Below are positions 49,689 through 58,956 of a DNA stretch of 64,000 nt, piece after piece. Both the position numbers and the translations under genes were made by a program. Every line of letters begins with the position of its first letter. Positions within the stretch are counted from its first letter, which is position 1. Below the pieces are notes generated by a model that saw nothing but the letters and a program-made list of their open reading frames with translations, was not told where the DNA came from and did no database searches. The stretch spans positions 868,001-932,000 of the forward strand of contig NZ_OY762656.1 of the NCBI RefSeq assembly GCF_963666255.1, in the 5' to 3' direction. This stretch comes from an uncultured Propionivibrio sp. GTDB taxonomy: Bacteria; Pseudomonadota; Gammaproteobacteria; Burkholderiales; Rhodocyclaceae.

Positions 49689-49729
49689 GGGGCTACTTTT
49701 TCATTCTGGTGTTGCCAAGCCTTGCAGCA

Positions 49730-50689
49730 TCAGTCGAGCGTGATCTTGCCGACCTCGATGACGGTCTTCCACTTGGCGAGTTCGGCATTCAGGAAACGCG
49801 TAAACTCGTCGGGCGTCGAGGCGACAATTTCAAAGCCCGGATCGGTCAGCTTCTTGGCCGTTTCGGGATCCTTGAGTGCGGCAACCATCGATTCGTGCAG
49901 CTTGGCCTTGACGTCGGCCGGCAGCCCCTTCGGCGCGCCCAGCGCCTGCCAGGAAGTCACCACCATATCGCGATAACCAAGTTCGACCATCGTCGGCACG
50001 TCAGGCAGCAAGGCGGAGCGCTTCTCGCTCGTCGTCGCCAGCGCACGCAGCTTGCCAGCCTTGATATGCTGGATCACGTTGTTGAGGTTCTGGAAGGACA
50101 CTTCGGCGTGACCCGCCACCAGATCGGCGATCGCCGGGCCACCGCCCTTGTAGGGCACGTGGATGCCGGTGGTATTGGTGATCATCCAGAACAGCGCGAT
50201 CGACAGGTGGTCCGACGAACCGGCACCCGACGACGGGAAGGTGACCTTGCCGTTCTTCTGCTTGAGATAGGCGATCAGTTCCTTGACGTCCTTGGCTGGC
50301 ACGTTCGGATTGACGACGAGGATGTTGGGCGACTTGACGGCGACCATCAGGAGATCGAAATCCTTGGCCGGATCGTAGGCCAGGTTCTTCTGCAGGAAGG
50401 GATTCGCCGCCCAGACGCCAATCGAGGCGCAGAGCACGTTATAGCCGTCCGGCGCAGCGCGCTTGATCTGCGCGGCGCCGATGGCACCGGTCGCACCCGG
50501 CTTGTTTTCGACGATGACTGGCTGGCCGAGCTTTTCGCTCATCTTCGGCGTCATGATGCGCGCCAGCATGTCAGTCGAGCCGCCCGGCGGGAACGGCACG
50601 GTGATCGTCACCGGCTTGTCGGGAAACGCGGCATGCGCTGCCGTCGCGACGAACGCAGTGGCGAGCAGTGCCAGGATCGTTTTTTTCAT
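49730..50689 (-). CDS. tctC: Tripartite tricarboxylate transporter substrate-binding protein (Bug/TctC)
   Basis: A 319-residue periplasmic binding protein. The signal peptide (KKTILALLATAFVATAAHA) is followed by FPDKPVTITVPFPPGGSTDMLARI, the Bug signature, then GATGAIGAAQIKRAAPDGYN. Bug proteins bind carboxylates. Its operon context suggests glucarate or galactarate. AGGAGAG precedes its ATG. Confidence 0.94.
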   Translation of the reverse strand: MKKTILALLATAFVATAAHAAFPDKPVTITVPFPPGGSTDMLARIMTPKMSEKLGQPVIVENKPGATGAIGAAQIKRAAPDGYNVLCASIGVWAANPFLQKNLAYDPAKDFDLLMVAVKSPNILVVNPNVPAKDVKELIAYLKQKNGKVTFPSSGAGSSDHLSIALFWMITNTTGIHVPYKGGGPAIADLVAGHAEVSFQNLNNVIQHIKAGKLRALATTSEKRSALLPDVPTMVELGYRDMVVTSWQALGAPKGLPADVKAKLHESMVAALKDPETAKKLTDPGFEIVASTPDEFTRFLNAELAKWKTVIEVGKITLD

Positions 50690-50777
50690 GGTGAACCTCT
50701 CCTCCGTGGTTTATGAACTTTGTTGCAGGACGTCCGCATTCAGACGCGGACGCCAGTTTGGGCTGGCGCGCCTAAGG

Positions 50778-52046
50778 TCACAGAATCAGCACCGCCCGGA
50801 AATCATTGACGTTGGTCAGCGTCGGCCCGGTGACAACCGCATCGCCCAGCGCCCCGAAAAAGCCGTGACCGTCGTTGTCGGCCAGCGCGTCCTTCGGGCG
50901 AACCCCCTGGGCCCAGGCACGGGTAAGCGAATCGGGCGCAAGATAGCCGCCGGCGATCTCTTCCTGCCCGTCGACGCCGTCGGTATCGCCGGCGATCGCG
51001 TAAACGCCGAGCAGGCCGTCAAGCGCGACGCCGAGCGACAGCAGGTATTCGACGTTGCGACCACCGCGGCCCTTGCCGCGCACCGTCACCGTCGTCTCGC
51101 CGCCCGACAGCAACACGCACGGCGGCTGGAAGGGCTGCTGGAAACGCACGACCTGGCGCGCGATCCCGGCCATCACCTTGCCGACGTCGCGGGCTTCGCC
51201 TTCGATCGCATCGCCGAGAACATGCGCCGGAATACCGGCCTTGCGGGCTACCGCTGCGGCGGCTTCGAGCGCCATCATCGGCGTTGCGATGAAATGCGTT
51301 TCACAGCCGGCAAGACGGGGATCCTCGGGCTTGACCGATTCGCCGCGGCCACTCTCGAGCGTTTCGAGCACCGCCGGCGGCAACCGGATGCCGTAGCGGC
51401 GAACGATCGCCAGCGCGTCCTCGCACGAGGTCGGGTCGCCAACCGTCGGACCCGAGGCGATGTCACATGGACCGTCGCCCGGCACATCCGAAATCAGCAG
51501 CGTCACCACCTTCGCCGGATGACAGGCGGCGGCCAGGCGGCCGCCCTTGATCGCCGACAGATGGCGCCGCACGCAATTCATCTCGCTGATGCTGGCACCC
51601 GATTTAAGCAGTTCGCGATTGACCGCCTGCTTGTCCTCGAGACTGATCCCCGGCAAGGGCAAGGGCATCAGGGCCGAGCCGCCACCGGAAATCAGACAGA
51701 GCACGAGATCGTCGGCGGTCAGTCCCTGGACGAGATCGAGGATACGCTGCGCTGCCTTCAGCCCCGCCGCATCCGGCACCGGGTGGGCCGCTTCGACGAT
51801 CTCGATCCTGCTGCACGGTACCGCATACCCGTAGCGCGTCACGACCAGCCCAGAGAGGGAACCGGGATAATGGTCCTCAAGCACGCGCGCCATCGCCGCC
51901 GAGGCCTTGCCGGCACCGATGACGATCAGCCGGCCGCGCGGCGGCGCCGGCAAATGACGCGGAATGCCGTGATGCGGCTGCGCCGATTCGATCGCCGCCC
52001 GAAACATGTCCTCGAGCAACTGACGCGGATTGATTGCTGTACTCAT
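50778..52046 (-). CDS. Glycerate 2-kinase (MOFRL/TtuD family)
   Basis: A 422-residue kinase. The N-terminal DUF4147 domain has VIGAGKASAAMARVLEDHY and LISGGGSALMPLP. The C-terminal MOFRL domain has LLSGGETTVTVRGKGRGGRNVEYLL and AIAGDTDGVDG. It phosphorylates D-glycerate to 2-phosphoglycerate, the last step of aldarate breakdown after GarR. It belongs to the class II family, not the E. coli GarK fold. Confidence 0.92.
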   Translation of the reverse strand: MSTAINPRQLLEDMFRAAIESAQPHHGIPRHLPAPPRGRLIVIGAGKASAAMARVLEDHYPGSLSGLVVTRYGYAVPCSRIEIVEAAHPVPDAAGLKAAQRILDLVQGLTADDLVLCLISGGGSALMPLPLPGISLEDKQAVNRELLKSGASISEMNCVRRHLSAIKGGRLAAACHPAKVVTLLISDVPGDGPCDIASGPTVGDPTSCEDALAIVRRYGIRLPPAVLETLESGRGESVKPEDPRLAGCETHFIATPMMALEAAAAVARKAGIPAHVLGDAIEGEARDVGKVMAGIARQVVRFQQPFQPPCVLLSGGETTVTVRGKGRGGRNVEYLLSLGVALDGLLGVYAIAGDTDGVDGQEEIAGGYLAPDSLTRAWAQGVRPKDALADNDGHGFFGALGDAVVTGPTLTNVNDFRAVLIL

Positions 52047-52129
52047 TCGCCGATTCCGTCCCTGACTCAGTTTGAATGATGCCCTCCGTCACCGCTCCTG
52101 AGCGGAACGATGACGAAGCAATGGCCCGA

Positions 52130-53020
52130 TCAGGCTTTCTGCCCGATCTCGAAATTGGCCATCAGTTCGAGCGCGCGCACCATGCCCGAATGATCCCAGG
52201 CGCTGCCGCCATGCGCGGCGCAGCTGTTGAAAAGTTCCTGTGCCGTTGCCGTATTGGGCAAGGACAGGCCCAGTTTGCGCGCCGAAGAAAGCGCCAGATT
52301 GAGGTCCTTCTGATGCAACTCGATGCGGAAGCCCGGGTTGAAGGTACGCTTGACCATGCGATCGCCGTGGATTTCGAGGATCTTCGACGAAGCGAAGCCG
52401 CCCATCAGCGCCTCGCGCACCTTGGCCGGGTCGGCACCCGCCTTGGCGGCAAAGAGCAGCGCTTCTCCCACCGCCTCGATGTTCAGCGCAACAATGATCT
52501 GGTTGGCGACCTTGGCCGTCTGCCCGTCACCGTTCCCGCCAACCAGCGTGATGTTCTTGCCCATCAGATCGAACAAGGGCTTGATGGTGTCGAAGGCCGC
52601 CTGGCTGCCGCCGACCATGATCGACAGCGTCGCGTTCTTGGCGCCGACCTCGCCACCGGACACCGGCGCATCGAGGTATTCGCAGCCCAGCGCATTGATC
52701 TTTTTGGCGAACTCCTTGGTCTCGATCGGCGAGATCGAGCTCATGTCGACGACGATCTTGCCGGCCGACAAGCCCTCGGCGATCCCGTTGGCATCGAAGA
52801 GGGCGGCGGCGACGTGGGGCGTGTCGGGCACCATCGTGATGATGATGTCGGCCTTCTGCGCCACTTCCTTGCCGCAGCAGCAGGGCTTACCGCCTGCATC
52901 GATCAGGGCTTGCGGGACGCTCGGAATGCTGAAGAGATACACCTCGTGGCCCGCTGCAATCAGGTGGCCTGCCATCGGCGAACCCATGATCCCCAAACCG
53001 ACAAAACCGATCTTGCTCAT
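52130..53020 (-). CDS. garR: 2-hydroxy-3-oxopropionate (tartronate semialdehyde) reductase
   Basis: A 296-residue beta-hydroxyacid dehydrogenase. NAD-binding GFVGLGIMGSPMAGHLIAAG is at the start, DAPVSGGEVGAKNATLSIMV is the substrate-binding signature, and the catalytic Lys is in GNGDGQTAKVANQII. It reduces tartronate semialdehyde to D-glycerate. Start 53020 follows GGGAGAA. Length equals that of E. coli GarR. Confidence 0.95.
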   Translation of the reverse strand: MSKIGFVGLGIMGSPMAGHLIAAGHEVYLFSIPSVPQALIDAGGKPCCCGKEVAQKADIIITMVPDTPHVAAALFDANGIAEGLSAGKIVVDMSSISPIETKEFAKKINALGCEYLDAPVSGGEVGAKNATLSIMVGGSQAAFDTIKPLFDLMGKNITLVGGNGDGQTAKVANQIIVALNIEAVGEALLFAAKAGADPAKVREALMGGFASSKILEIHGDRMVKRTFNPGFRIELHQKDLNLALSSARKLGLSLPNTATAQELFNSCAAHGGSAWDHSGMVRALELMANFEIGQKA

Positions 53021-53087
53021 TTCACTTCTCCCGTTCAAAGATGCGCAGCCCGAGCTGCGTTAATAATGACATTGGTGCTGACAATGC

Positions 53088-53867
53088 TCAAAGAAACTTG
53101 TCGCGCAAGGCTTGCGTGGCGTTCCGGAAAACGCCGAGATCACTGCCGACGGCGACGAAGGTCGCGCCCATCTCGATATAGCGGCGGGCATCGGCCTCGA
53201 CCGGCGCCAGAATACCGACCGGCTTGCCGCGCTTTTTGGCCGCCCCGCATGCGCGCTGAATCGCCGCCTGAACATCGGGATGCGACGGATTGCCGATATG
53301 GCCCATGGTCGTCGACAAGTCGCCAGGACCGATGAAGATGCCGTCCACCCCTGGTACCTGACAGATCGCGTCGATGGCGTCGATCGACTTCAGATTCTCG
53401 ATCTGCACCATCACCGTAATGTTGTCATTGACGATCTTGAAGTAATCCTTGACCGTCCCGTAGCGGTTGTTGCGTTGCGAAACCGACAGGCCGCGCACGC
53501 CGTCCGGCGGATAGCGCGTTGCCGCCACCGCTGCCCGGGCCTCATCCGCCGACTGAACAAACGGAATCAGGAAATTGTGGAATCCGGCATCGAGCAGTCG
53601 CTTGATTTCAACCGTATCGTTCCATTGCGGCCGCACCACCGGTGCGCTGGGGCTATCCTTCAGGGCCATCAACTGCGGAATAAAGCTCAGCACATCGTTC
53701 GGCGAATGTTCGCCGTCAAGCAATATCCAGTCAAAGCCCGCCAATCCGAGCACTTCGGTGGTGATCGGACTACCCAGCGAACACCAACAGCCGATCAACT
53801 GTTTGCCGGCAATCAGATCCTGGCGAAACCGATTCGGGAAGGCCGTATAGGGCTGCATTTCACTCAT
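53088..53867 (-). CDS. garL: 5-keto-4-deoxy-D-glucarate aldolase (HpcH/HpaI family)
   Basis: A 259-residue metal-dependent class II aldolase that cleaves 5-keto-4-deoxy-D-glucarate to pyruvate and tartronate semialdehyde. Signatures: [51 protein letters not shown] (catalytic Glu) and [18 protein letters not shown] 53867 is preferred because AAGGA lies 8 nt ahead; an ATG nine bases earlier is possible. Confidence 0.94.
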   Translation of the reverse strand: MSEMQPYTAFPNRFRQDLIAGKQLIGCWCSLGSPITTEVLGLAGFDWILLDGEHSPNDVLSFIPQLMALKDSPSAPVVRPQWNDTVEIKRLLDAGFHNFLIPFVQSADEARAAVAATRYPPDGVRGLSVSQRNNRYGTVKDYFKIVNDNITVMVQIENLKSIDAIDAICQVPGVDGIFIGPGDLSTTMGHIGNPSHPDVQAAIQRACGAAKKRGKPVGILAPVEADARRYIEMGATFVAVGSDLGVFRNATQALRDKFL

Positions 53868-53878
53868 GATTTTCATCC

Positions 53879-55228
53879 TTAACGTACAAGGCAGGGACGC
53901 TTGTTATTGAAAGTCCAACCGGGAATCAGGAACTGCATGGCCACCGCGTCATCGCGCGCACCCAAGCCCATCGCCAGGTAGGCCCGATGCGCTTTTTCCA
54001 CTTCGGCCATGTCGATTTCCAGACCGAGACCCGGCTTCTTGGGCACGCGAATCAGGCCGTCCTTGATCTGATACGGCGCCTTGGTCAGGCGCTGTCCGTC
54101 CTGCCAGATCCAGTGCGTGTCGATCGCCGTCACCTTGCCCGGCGCCGCCGCACCGACCTGCGTGAACATCGCCAGCGAAATGTCGAAGTGATTGTTCGAG
54201 TGCGACCCCCAGGTCAGCCCGAACATGTCGCACAACTGTGCGACGCGGACCGACCCCTGCATCGTCCAGAAATGCGGGTCGGCGAGCGGAATATCGACGG
54301 ACTGCAGCTGGATCGAATGCGCCATCTGGCGCCAGTCGGTGGCGATCATGTTGGTCGCCGTCGGCAGGCCGGTGGCACGACGGAACTCAGCCATCACTTC
54401 ACGGCCGGAGAAGCCGGCCTCGGCGCCGGTCGGATCCTCGGCATAGGCGAGGATGCCGTGCTTGTCGCGACACAGGCGGATCGCCTCGGCCAGCGACCAA
54501 GCGCCGTTCGGGTCGAGCGTGATGCGCGCCTGAGGGAAGCGTTCGTGCAAGGCGATGATCGCCTCCATCTCCTCGTCGCCCGAGAGCACACCACCCTTGA
54601 GCTTGAAATCGTTGAAGCCATAGCGCGCATGCGTCGCCTCGGCCAATCGCACGATCGATTCAGCAGTCAGCGCCTCCTCGTTGCGCAGGCGGAACCAGGC
54701 GTCGTCGGCGTTTTCTTCGCTGCGATAGTTGAGATTGGTCTTCTTGCGGTCGCCAATGTAGAAGAGGTAACCCAGAATTTCGACCGCCTCGCGTTGCATG
54801 CCCTCACCGAGCAGCGCTGCCACCGGCACGTTCATGAATTGGCCGAGCAGATCGAGGAAGGCCGATTCCACCGCGGTCACCGCATGGATCGTCGTGCGCA
54901 AATCAAAGGTCTGGAGGCCGCGACCGCCGACATCGCGATCAGCAAAGGCCGAGCGCATGGCGTTGAGAACATTGTTGTATTCGCCGAGCGTCTTGCCGAT
55001 GATCAGGGACCGTGCGTCCTCGATCGTCTGCCGGATCTTCTCGCCGCCCGGCACTTCGCCGAGGCCGGTATTGCCGGCGCTGTCCTTGAGAATGACGATA
55101 TTGCGCGTGAAGAACGGTCCATGCGCCCCCGACAGGTTGAGCTCCATGCTGTCCTGCCCGGCGACCGGAATGACCTGCAGATCCGTAACCTTCGGTGCGC
55201 CACTGATAGTTTGCCCTGCTGAAACCAA
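53879..55228 (-). CDS. gudD: D-glucarate dehydratase
   Basis: A 449-residue enolase-superfamily enzyme converting glucarate to 5-keto-4-deoxy-D-glucarate. Catalytic residues are in [12 protein letters not shown] (KxK motif), [16 protein letters not shown] and the His of [12 protein letters not shown]. The best start is TTG at 55228: GGAGG lies 5-6 nt before it and the product then matches GudD length (446 in E. coli). An open frame reaches 55363, but it would run through the promoter and operator. Confidence 0.93.
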   Translation of the reverse strand: MVSAGQTISGAPKVTDLQVIPVAGQDSMELNLSGAHGPFFTRNIVILKDSAGNTGLGEVPGGEKIRQTIEDARSLIIGKTLGEYNNVLNAMRSAFADRDVGGRGLQTFDLRTTIHAVTAVESAFLDLLGQFMNVPVAALLGEGMQREAVEILGYLFYIGDRKKTNLNYRSEENADDAWFRLRNEEALTAESIVRLAEATHARYGFNDFKLKGGVLSGDEEMEAIIALHERFPQARITLDPNGAWSLAEAIRLCRDKHGILAYAEDPTGAEAGFSGREVMAEFRRATGLPTATNMIATDWRQMAHSIQLQSVDIPLADPHFWTMQGSVRVAQLCDMFGLTWGSHSNNHFDISLAMFTQVGAAAPGKVTAIDTHWIWQDGQRLTKAPYQIKDGLIRVPKKPGLGLEIDMAEVEKAHRAYLAMGLGARDDAVAMQFLIPGWTFNNKRPCLVR

Positions 55229-55309
55229 GATAACCTCCACGAATTTATTATTTCCCCAGCCTGGAAGTACCGACGGGTCGCATTTCGCCCCGTCTTGCGC
55301 CGCTTCGTC

Positions 55310-55330
55310 ATACGTCGTCGTACGTCGTAT
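55310..55330 (-). promoter_or_regulatory. Putative operator of the aldarate operon (FadR/GntR type)
   Basis: A 21-bp imperfect palindrome of form ATACG-n-CGT-nnn-ACG-n-CGTAT. Its centre, TCGTCGTACGT (55315-55325), fits the FadR-subfamily form TnGTnnnACnA at 7 of 8 defined positions. It overlaps the predicted transcription start at about 55329, as expected of a repressor site, and the divergent gene encodes a FadR-type regulator. Confidence 0.55.
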
Positions 55331-55335
55331 CATGG

Positions 55336-55363
55336 AGTATAAAGTGATGTAGAATATTTGCAA
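55336..55363 (-). promoter_or_regulatory. Sigma-70 promoter of the gudD operon
   Basis: On the minus strand, -35 TTGCAA (55358-55363) and -10 TATACT (55336-55341) are 16 bp apart, with predicted start near 55329. It points toward gudD and gives a leader of about 100 nt to the TTG start codon. Confidence 0.6.
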
Positions 55364-55395
55364 TAGGCAACCCGCCGCTTTTTACCTCAGCCGCC

Positions 55396-56148
55396 ATGAA
55401 CAACGAAAAAACCGCCGTCCAGCCCCGCCGACGCCCCGTCAGCCTTGCGCAGGAAGTGATGAACGACCTGGCGGAACGGATTCGTTCCGGCCGTTATCGC
55501 CCCGGCGACAAGCTACCGACGGAACCCGAGTTGATGGTCGAACAGGGCGTCAGCCGGACCGTGGTGCGCGAGGCGATGTCACGATTGCAAGCCGCCGGAC
55601 TCGTCGAAACGCGACACGGCGTCGGCACCTTCGCACGCGCGCCGTCGGCGCCGAAGCTCGACCTCACCACCGTCGTCACCATCCGCGATGTGCTCGCCAT
55701 GCTGGAGTTGCGCATCAGCCTCGAAACCGAGGCTGCCGGACTGGCCGCGCAACGGCGCACCGAGGAGCAGCTCGGCCTGATGCGCGAAGCCCTCGCCGCC
55801 TTCGAACAAGGCGTCCGCAACGGCGAACGCTCGATCGAGGCCGATTTCCAGTTCCACCTGCAAATCGCACTGGCTACCCACAACAAGTATTTCGAAGAGT
55901 TCTACCGACACCTCGGCCCGACGACCATCCCGCGCACGCGCATCGACATTTCCAAGCTCTCGCTCGAGCCCGGCCAGGACTACCTGCTGCGCACGAACCG
56001 CGAACACGAAGCGATCCTCGACGCGATCTACCGGCAGGACCCGCAGGCAGCGAGCGCCGCCATGCGCATGCACCTGACCAACAGCCGCGAACGCCTCAAG
56101 CGCGCCAGCGAGAATTCCGCACCGGTCGACCTGCCGATACAGAACTGA
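55396..56148 (+). CDS. FadR-family (GntR) transcriptional regulator
   Basis: A 250-residue regulator. The N-terminal winged helix contains RYRPGDKLPTEPELMVEQGV and SRTVVREAMSRLQAAGLVE, and the C-terminal all-helical FCD domain (about residues 100-230) carries the usual Asp and His metal or ligand residues (FQFHLQIALATHN, NREHEAILDAIYRQD). It is divergent from gudD and most likely represses the aldarate operon until a substrate or intermediate binds. Confidence 0.92.
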   Translation: MNNEKTAVQPRRRPVSLAQEVMNDLAERIRSGRYRPGDKLPTEPELMVEQGVSRTVVREAMSRLQAAGLVETRHGVGTFARAPSAPKLDLTTVVTIRDVLAMLELRISLETEAAGLAAQRRTEEQLGLMREALAAFEQGVRNGERSIEADFQFHLQIALATHNKYFEEFYRHLGPTTIPRTRIDISKLSLEPGQDYLLRTNREHEAILDAIYRQDPQAASAAMRMHLTNSRERLKRASENSAPVDLPIQN

Positions 56149-56149
56149 C

Positions 56150-56159
56150 GTCGTACGAC
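56150..56159. promoter_or_regulatory. Perfect palindrome GTCGTACGAC just after the regulator gene
   Basis: This 10-bp palindrome lies 2 bp after the stop of the FadR-type regulator gene. Its core differs from the candidate operator core (GTCGTACGTC at 55317-55326) by one base. It may be a secondary binding site, or chance. Confidence 0.3.
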
Positions 56160-56166
56160 AAGAGCA

Positions 56167-57255
56167 CTACCGGGAAGTCGTCGCTTCCAGAATTTTCCGT
56201 ACAGGTGCGGGAAGCGCCGAGCTTGCCATGGCCGACCAGGGACGCCAGAGCAGCTGTTCCGGCAGCGTGCCTGATTGCGGCAGCGACTCGACACGGCAGA
56301 ACGACACGTGCATGAGCAGACGAAAATGCGTAAACACATGACGCAGCGCCGGCAGGGGCTCTTGCGAAACCAGGCGGCATCCGCAAGCGGCGGCCAGCGC
56401 CTCGGCGCCTTGCCAACCGGAACCACCGCCCTGTTCGGGCAGGCTGAGCAGGCCGCCCCAGATTCCCGTCGCCGGACGCTGTTCCAGCAAGACGTTTTCG
56501 CCGTCGGACAGCAGCCACATCGTCGTCTCGCGTTCGGGTAAAGGCTTGCGCTGCCGCGCTTCCGGCAGCTCGTCGACACGACCTTCGGCCAACGCACCGC
56601 ACGAGGTTCTGAGCGGACAGGCGGCGCAATCGGGTGTCGACCGGGTGCACAGCGTCGCGCCCAGATCCATCAGGCCCTGCGTATACGCCTCGATCCCGTC
56701 CTCCGGCAGCAAGGACTCGGCGAGCGCCCAGAGCGATCGCTCGATGGCTGGCGCGCCGGGAAAGCCGGCGATGCCGAAATGCCGGGTCAATACGCGTTTG
56801 ACGTTGCCGTCAAGAATCGCCGCATGCACGCCGAAGGCAAAGACGGCAATCGCGGCGGCCGTCGAGCGCCCGATCCCGGGCAGAGCCGCCAGCGCTTTGG
56901 GATCTTGCGGAAATTCGCCGCCGTAGTGCTCGACGACCGTTTGCGCGCAGCGGTGAAGGTTACGCGCCCGGGCGTAATAGCCGAGGCCCGACCAGTTTTC
57001 GAGAACGGATTCGACCGGCGCCCGCGCCAGCGCGTCCACCGTCGAAAAACGCTCGAGAAAGCGCGCGAAATAGGGAATGACCGTCGATACCTGCGTCTGC
57101 TGCAGCATGATTTCCGACAGCCAGACCCGATAGGCATCACGCGTCGACTGCCAGGGCAACTGATGACGCCCGCAACGACGCTGCCAGTCGATCAGGCGAC
57201 GGGAGAACGAGGGATCGGCAGGAATCGCGGAGGAAACGGGCGAAGAAATACGCAT
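56167..57255 (-). CDS. mutY: A/G-specific adenine glycosylase
   Basis: A 362-residue repair enzyme that removes adenine opposite 8-oxoguanine. It has LPWQSTRDAYRVWLSEIMLQQTQV, the helix-hairpin-helix LPGIGRSTAAAI with the catalytic Asp in FGVHAAILDGNVKRVL, the [4Fe-4S] ligands CTRSTPDCAACPLRTSC, and a C-terminal NUDIX-like domain. Start 57255 (MRISS) is an ATG; the frame opens at a TTG 15 nt earlier. Confidence 0.96.
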   Translation of the reverse strand: MRISSPVSSAIPADPSFSRRLIDWQRRCGRHQLPWQSTRDAYRVWLSEIMLQQTQVSTVIPYFARFLERFSTVDALARAPVESVLENWSGLGYYARARNLHRCAQTVVEHYGGEFPQDPKALAALPGIGRSTAAAIAVFAFGVHAAILDGNVKRVLTRHFGIAGFPGAPAIERSLWALAESLLPEDGIEAYTQGLMDLGATLCTRSTPDCAACPLRTSCGALAEGRVDELPEARQRKPLPERETTMWLLSDGENVLLEQRPATGIWGGLLSLPEQGGGSGWQGAEALAAACGCRLVSQEPLPALRHVFTHFRLLMHVSFCRVESLPQSGTLPEQLLWRPWSAMASSALPAPVRKILEATTSR

Positions 57256-57355
57256 GGAACTGATCGGCAAACAGGGCGGACGATCTTAGCACGCCCGCCC
57301 ACGTTGCCTGACTGCGCCGGGAAAAGCAGGCATTCCCGGCGCCCGGTGGCGCCGC

Positions 57356-58843
57356 CTAGCGCGCCTTGGCCGCCTGCGCGGCGTGCTCGCCGGCGATGCG
57401 ACCGGAATTGACGGCAAAGCCAATCGTGCTGCCCGCCATCAGCAGGTCATAGCTGTCGCCATACATGCCACCAGCATCGTTGCCGACAACATACAGTCCT
57501 GGCACCGGCACTTCCTGTTGATTGACCGCCTGCAGGTTCTCGTTGACCTTGACGCCGCCGAGCGTGCCGAGGGTGGTCGCCACGCTCTTGATCGCGTAGA
57601 ACGGCGGCTTGCTGACGGCTTGCAGGAATTTGGCATCCTTGGCGAAATCGCGATCATGGCGTACGGCGACGTTTTCGTTGTAACGCACGATCGTCTTCTT
57701 GAGCGCCTCGACCGGCATACCGGTCAACTTGGCGAGTTCGTCGATCGAATTGGCTTTGAAGGCGATCCCGTTCTTCTGCCCGCGCTGGAAATGCTCGTCA
57801 AATTTGTCGAGCTTGGCCGTCACCGGCACCATCACGCCAACGCCGACATCGATGCCCTTGGTCTTCATGTACTCAAGCGTATTCTGGTCGAAGACGACGA
57901 ACATCGTGCCGCCCTGCTTTTCGAGCGCGTTGCCTGCGAACGGCCACTGGAAGATGATGCCTTCATCGGCAAAACGCTCGCCACGCGGATTGAGCCACAA
58001 ATGCGGCTGCTTGGCGGCAGCGCCGATATGCGAGGTCGTCGATTCGCCGACCGGACCCGGACGGTACGACGCCACGACTTCGGTCCCCTCCGCCGCTGCG
58101 CCGGCGGCCCATGCCATCTGGATGCCGTCGCCGGTCTTGCCGATGTTGGCGACCGGCATCGCATTCGGGAAGCGCACGTATTTCTCCAGCATTTCCTTGT
58201 TGTTGCCGAAGCCGCCGGTGGCGATGATGACCGACTTCGCGCGCAATTCGATCTTTTCGCCGTCCTTGCTCTTTGCCAGCACGCCGACGACCTTGCCGTT
58301 TTCCTTGATCAGGTCGGTCGCCGATGTTTCCGTCATGATCGGGTAACCGAGCGCCGTGAATTTGTCCTGCAGCGTCTTGATCCAGCCGGCGCCGCGTCCG
58401 TGATAGATGTGCCAGGTGTACAGACCGCCCGGATAGTTGGAGGTCAGCTTTTCGAAGGTCACGCCGTTGGCTTTCAACCACTCGATCGAATCGGCGGACT
58501 TATCGACGAAAGCCCGGACCAGCTTCGGATTGGCACGCCAGTGGCTGTAATCCATGATCAGCTTGAAGGCCTGGTCGGTCGTCAGGGTGTAGTTCATCTC
58601 GCGCTGCAAGGAACTCTCGACGGCAAATATGCCTTCCGAGAACTGGCCAGTGCCGCCCGTGCGCGCCTGCTTTTCGAGCACGACGACCTTGGCGCCCTTT
58701 TCCGCCGCGGCATAGCTGGCGGCAGTGCCGGCCGCTCCGGCGCCGATCACGACAACATCGGTATTGATCGTCTGGTCCGCCTGCGCGGCAATCGCCAGCG
58801 TCGACGCAACAATGGCAGCAAACGCCCTGACCCTGAGTTTCAT
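57356..58843 (-). CDS. Exported FAD-dependent oxidoreductase of the fumarate reductase/flavocytochrome c superfamily
   Basis: A 495-residue protein with a Sec-type signal peptide (about 1-22, ending AAQADQ). FAD motifs are VVIGAGAAGTAASYAAAEKG, EKQARTGGTGQF, and the C-terminal VVGNDAGGMYGDSYDLLMAG. It has no CxxCH, so unlike flavocytochrome c3 it carries no heme of its own, and no FMN-attachment domain. The substrate His of fumarate reductases, in the HTMGG motif, is replaced (TTLGTLGG), pointing to a different substrate. Electrons must come from a separate donor. A sigma-54 promoter and divergent activator control it. AGGAG precedes ATG 58843. Confidence 0.88.
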   Translation of the reverse strand: MKLRVRAFAAIVASTLAIAAQADQTINTDVVVIGAGAAGTAASYAAAEKGAKVVVLEKQARTGGTGQFSEGIFAVESSLQREMNYTLTTDQAFKLIMDYSHWRANPKLVRAFVDKSADSIEWLKANGVTFEKLTSNYPGGLYTWHIYHGRGAGWIKTLQDKFTALGYPIMTETSATDLIKENGKVVGVLAKSKDGEKIELRAKSVIIATGGFGNNKEMLEKYVRFPNAMPVANIGKTGDGIQMAWAAGAAAEGTEVVASYRPGPVGESTTSHIGAAAKQPHLWLNPRGERFADEGIIFQWPFAGNALEKQGGTMFVVFDQNTLEYMKTKGIDVGVGVMVPVTAKLDKFDEHFQRGQKNGIAFKANSIDELAKLTGMPVEALKKTIVRYNENVAVRHDRDFAKDAKFLQAVSKPPFYAIKSVATTLGTLGGVKVNENLQAVNQQEVPVPGLYVVGNDAGGMYGDSYDLLMAGSTIGFAVNSGRIAGEHAAQAAKAR

Positions 58844-58956
58844 AGCATGACTCCTGAAGTGAATAAGACGGAAAAAGCTGTGCATCCCTCGCAAAACGGG
58901 ATACCGGCCCGTTCTTTTCCCTTGTTCGATGGCCGGCACCTTGCATCCGGTCTGTT

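Noticed and set aside
58930-58945. Plus-strand sigma-54-like match TGGCCGGCACCTTGCA toward the activator gene
   Set aside because: The spacing is right, but the AC after TGGC is changed. It overlaps the predicted flavoprotein transcription start and would give a 170-nt leader; kept only as a remote possibility.
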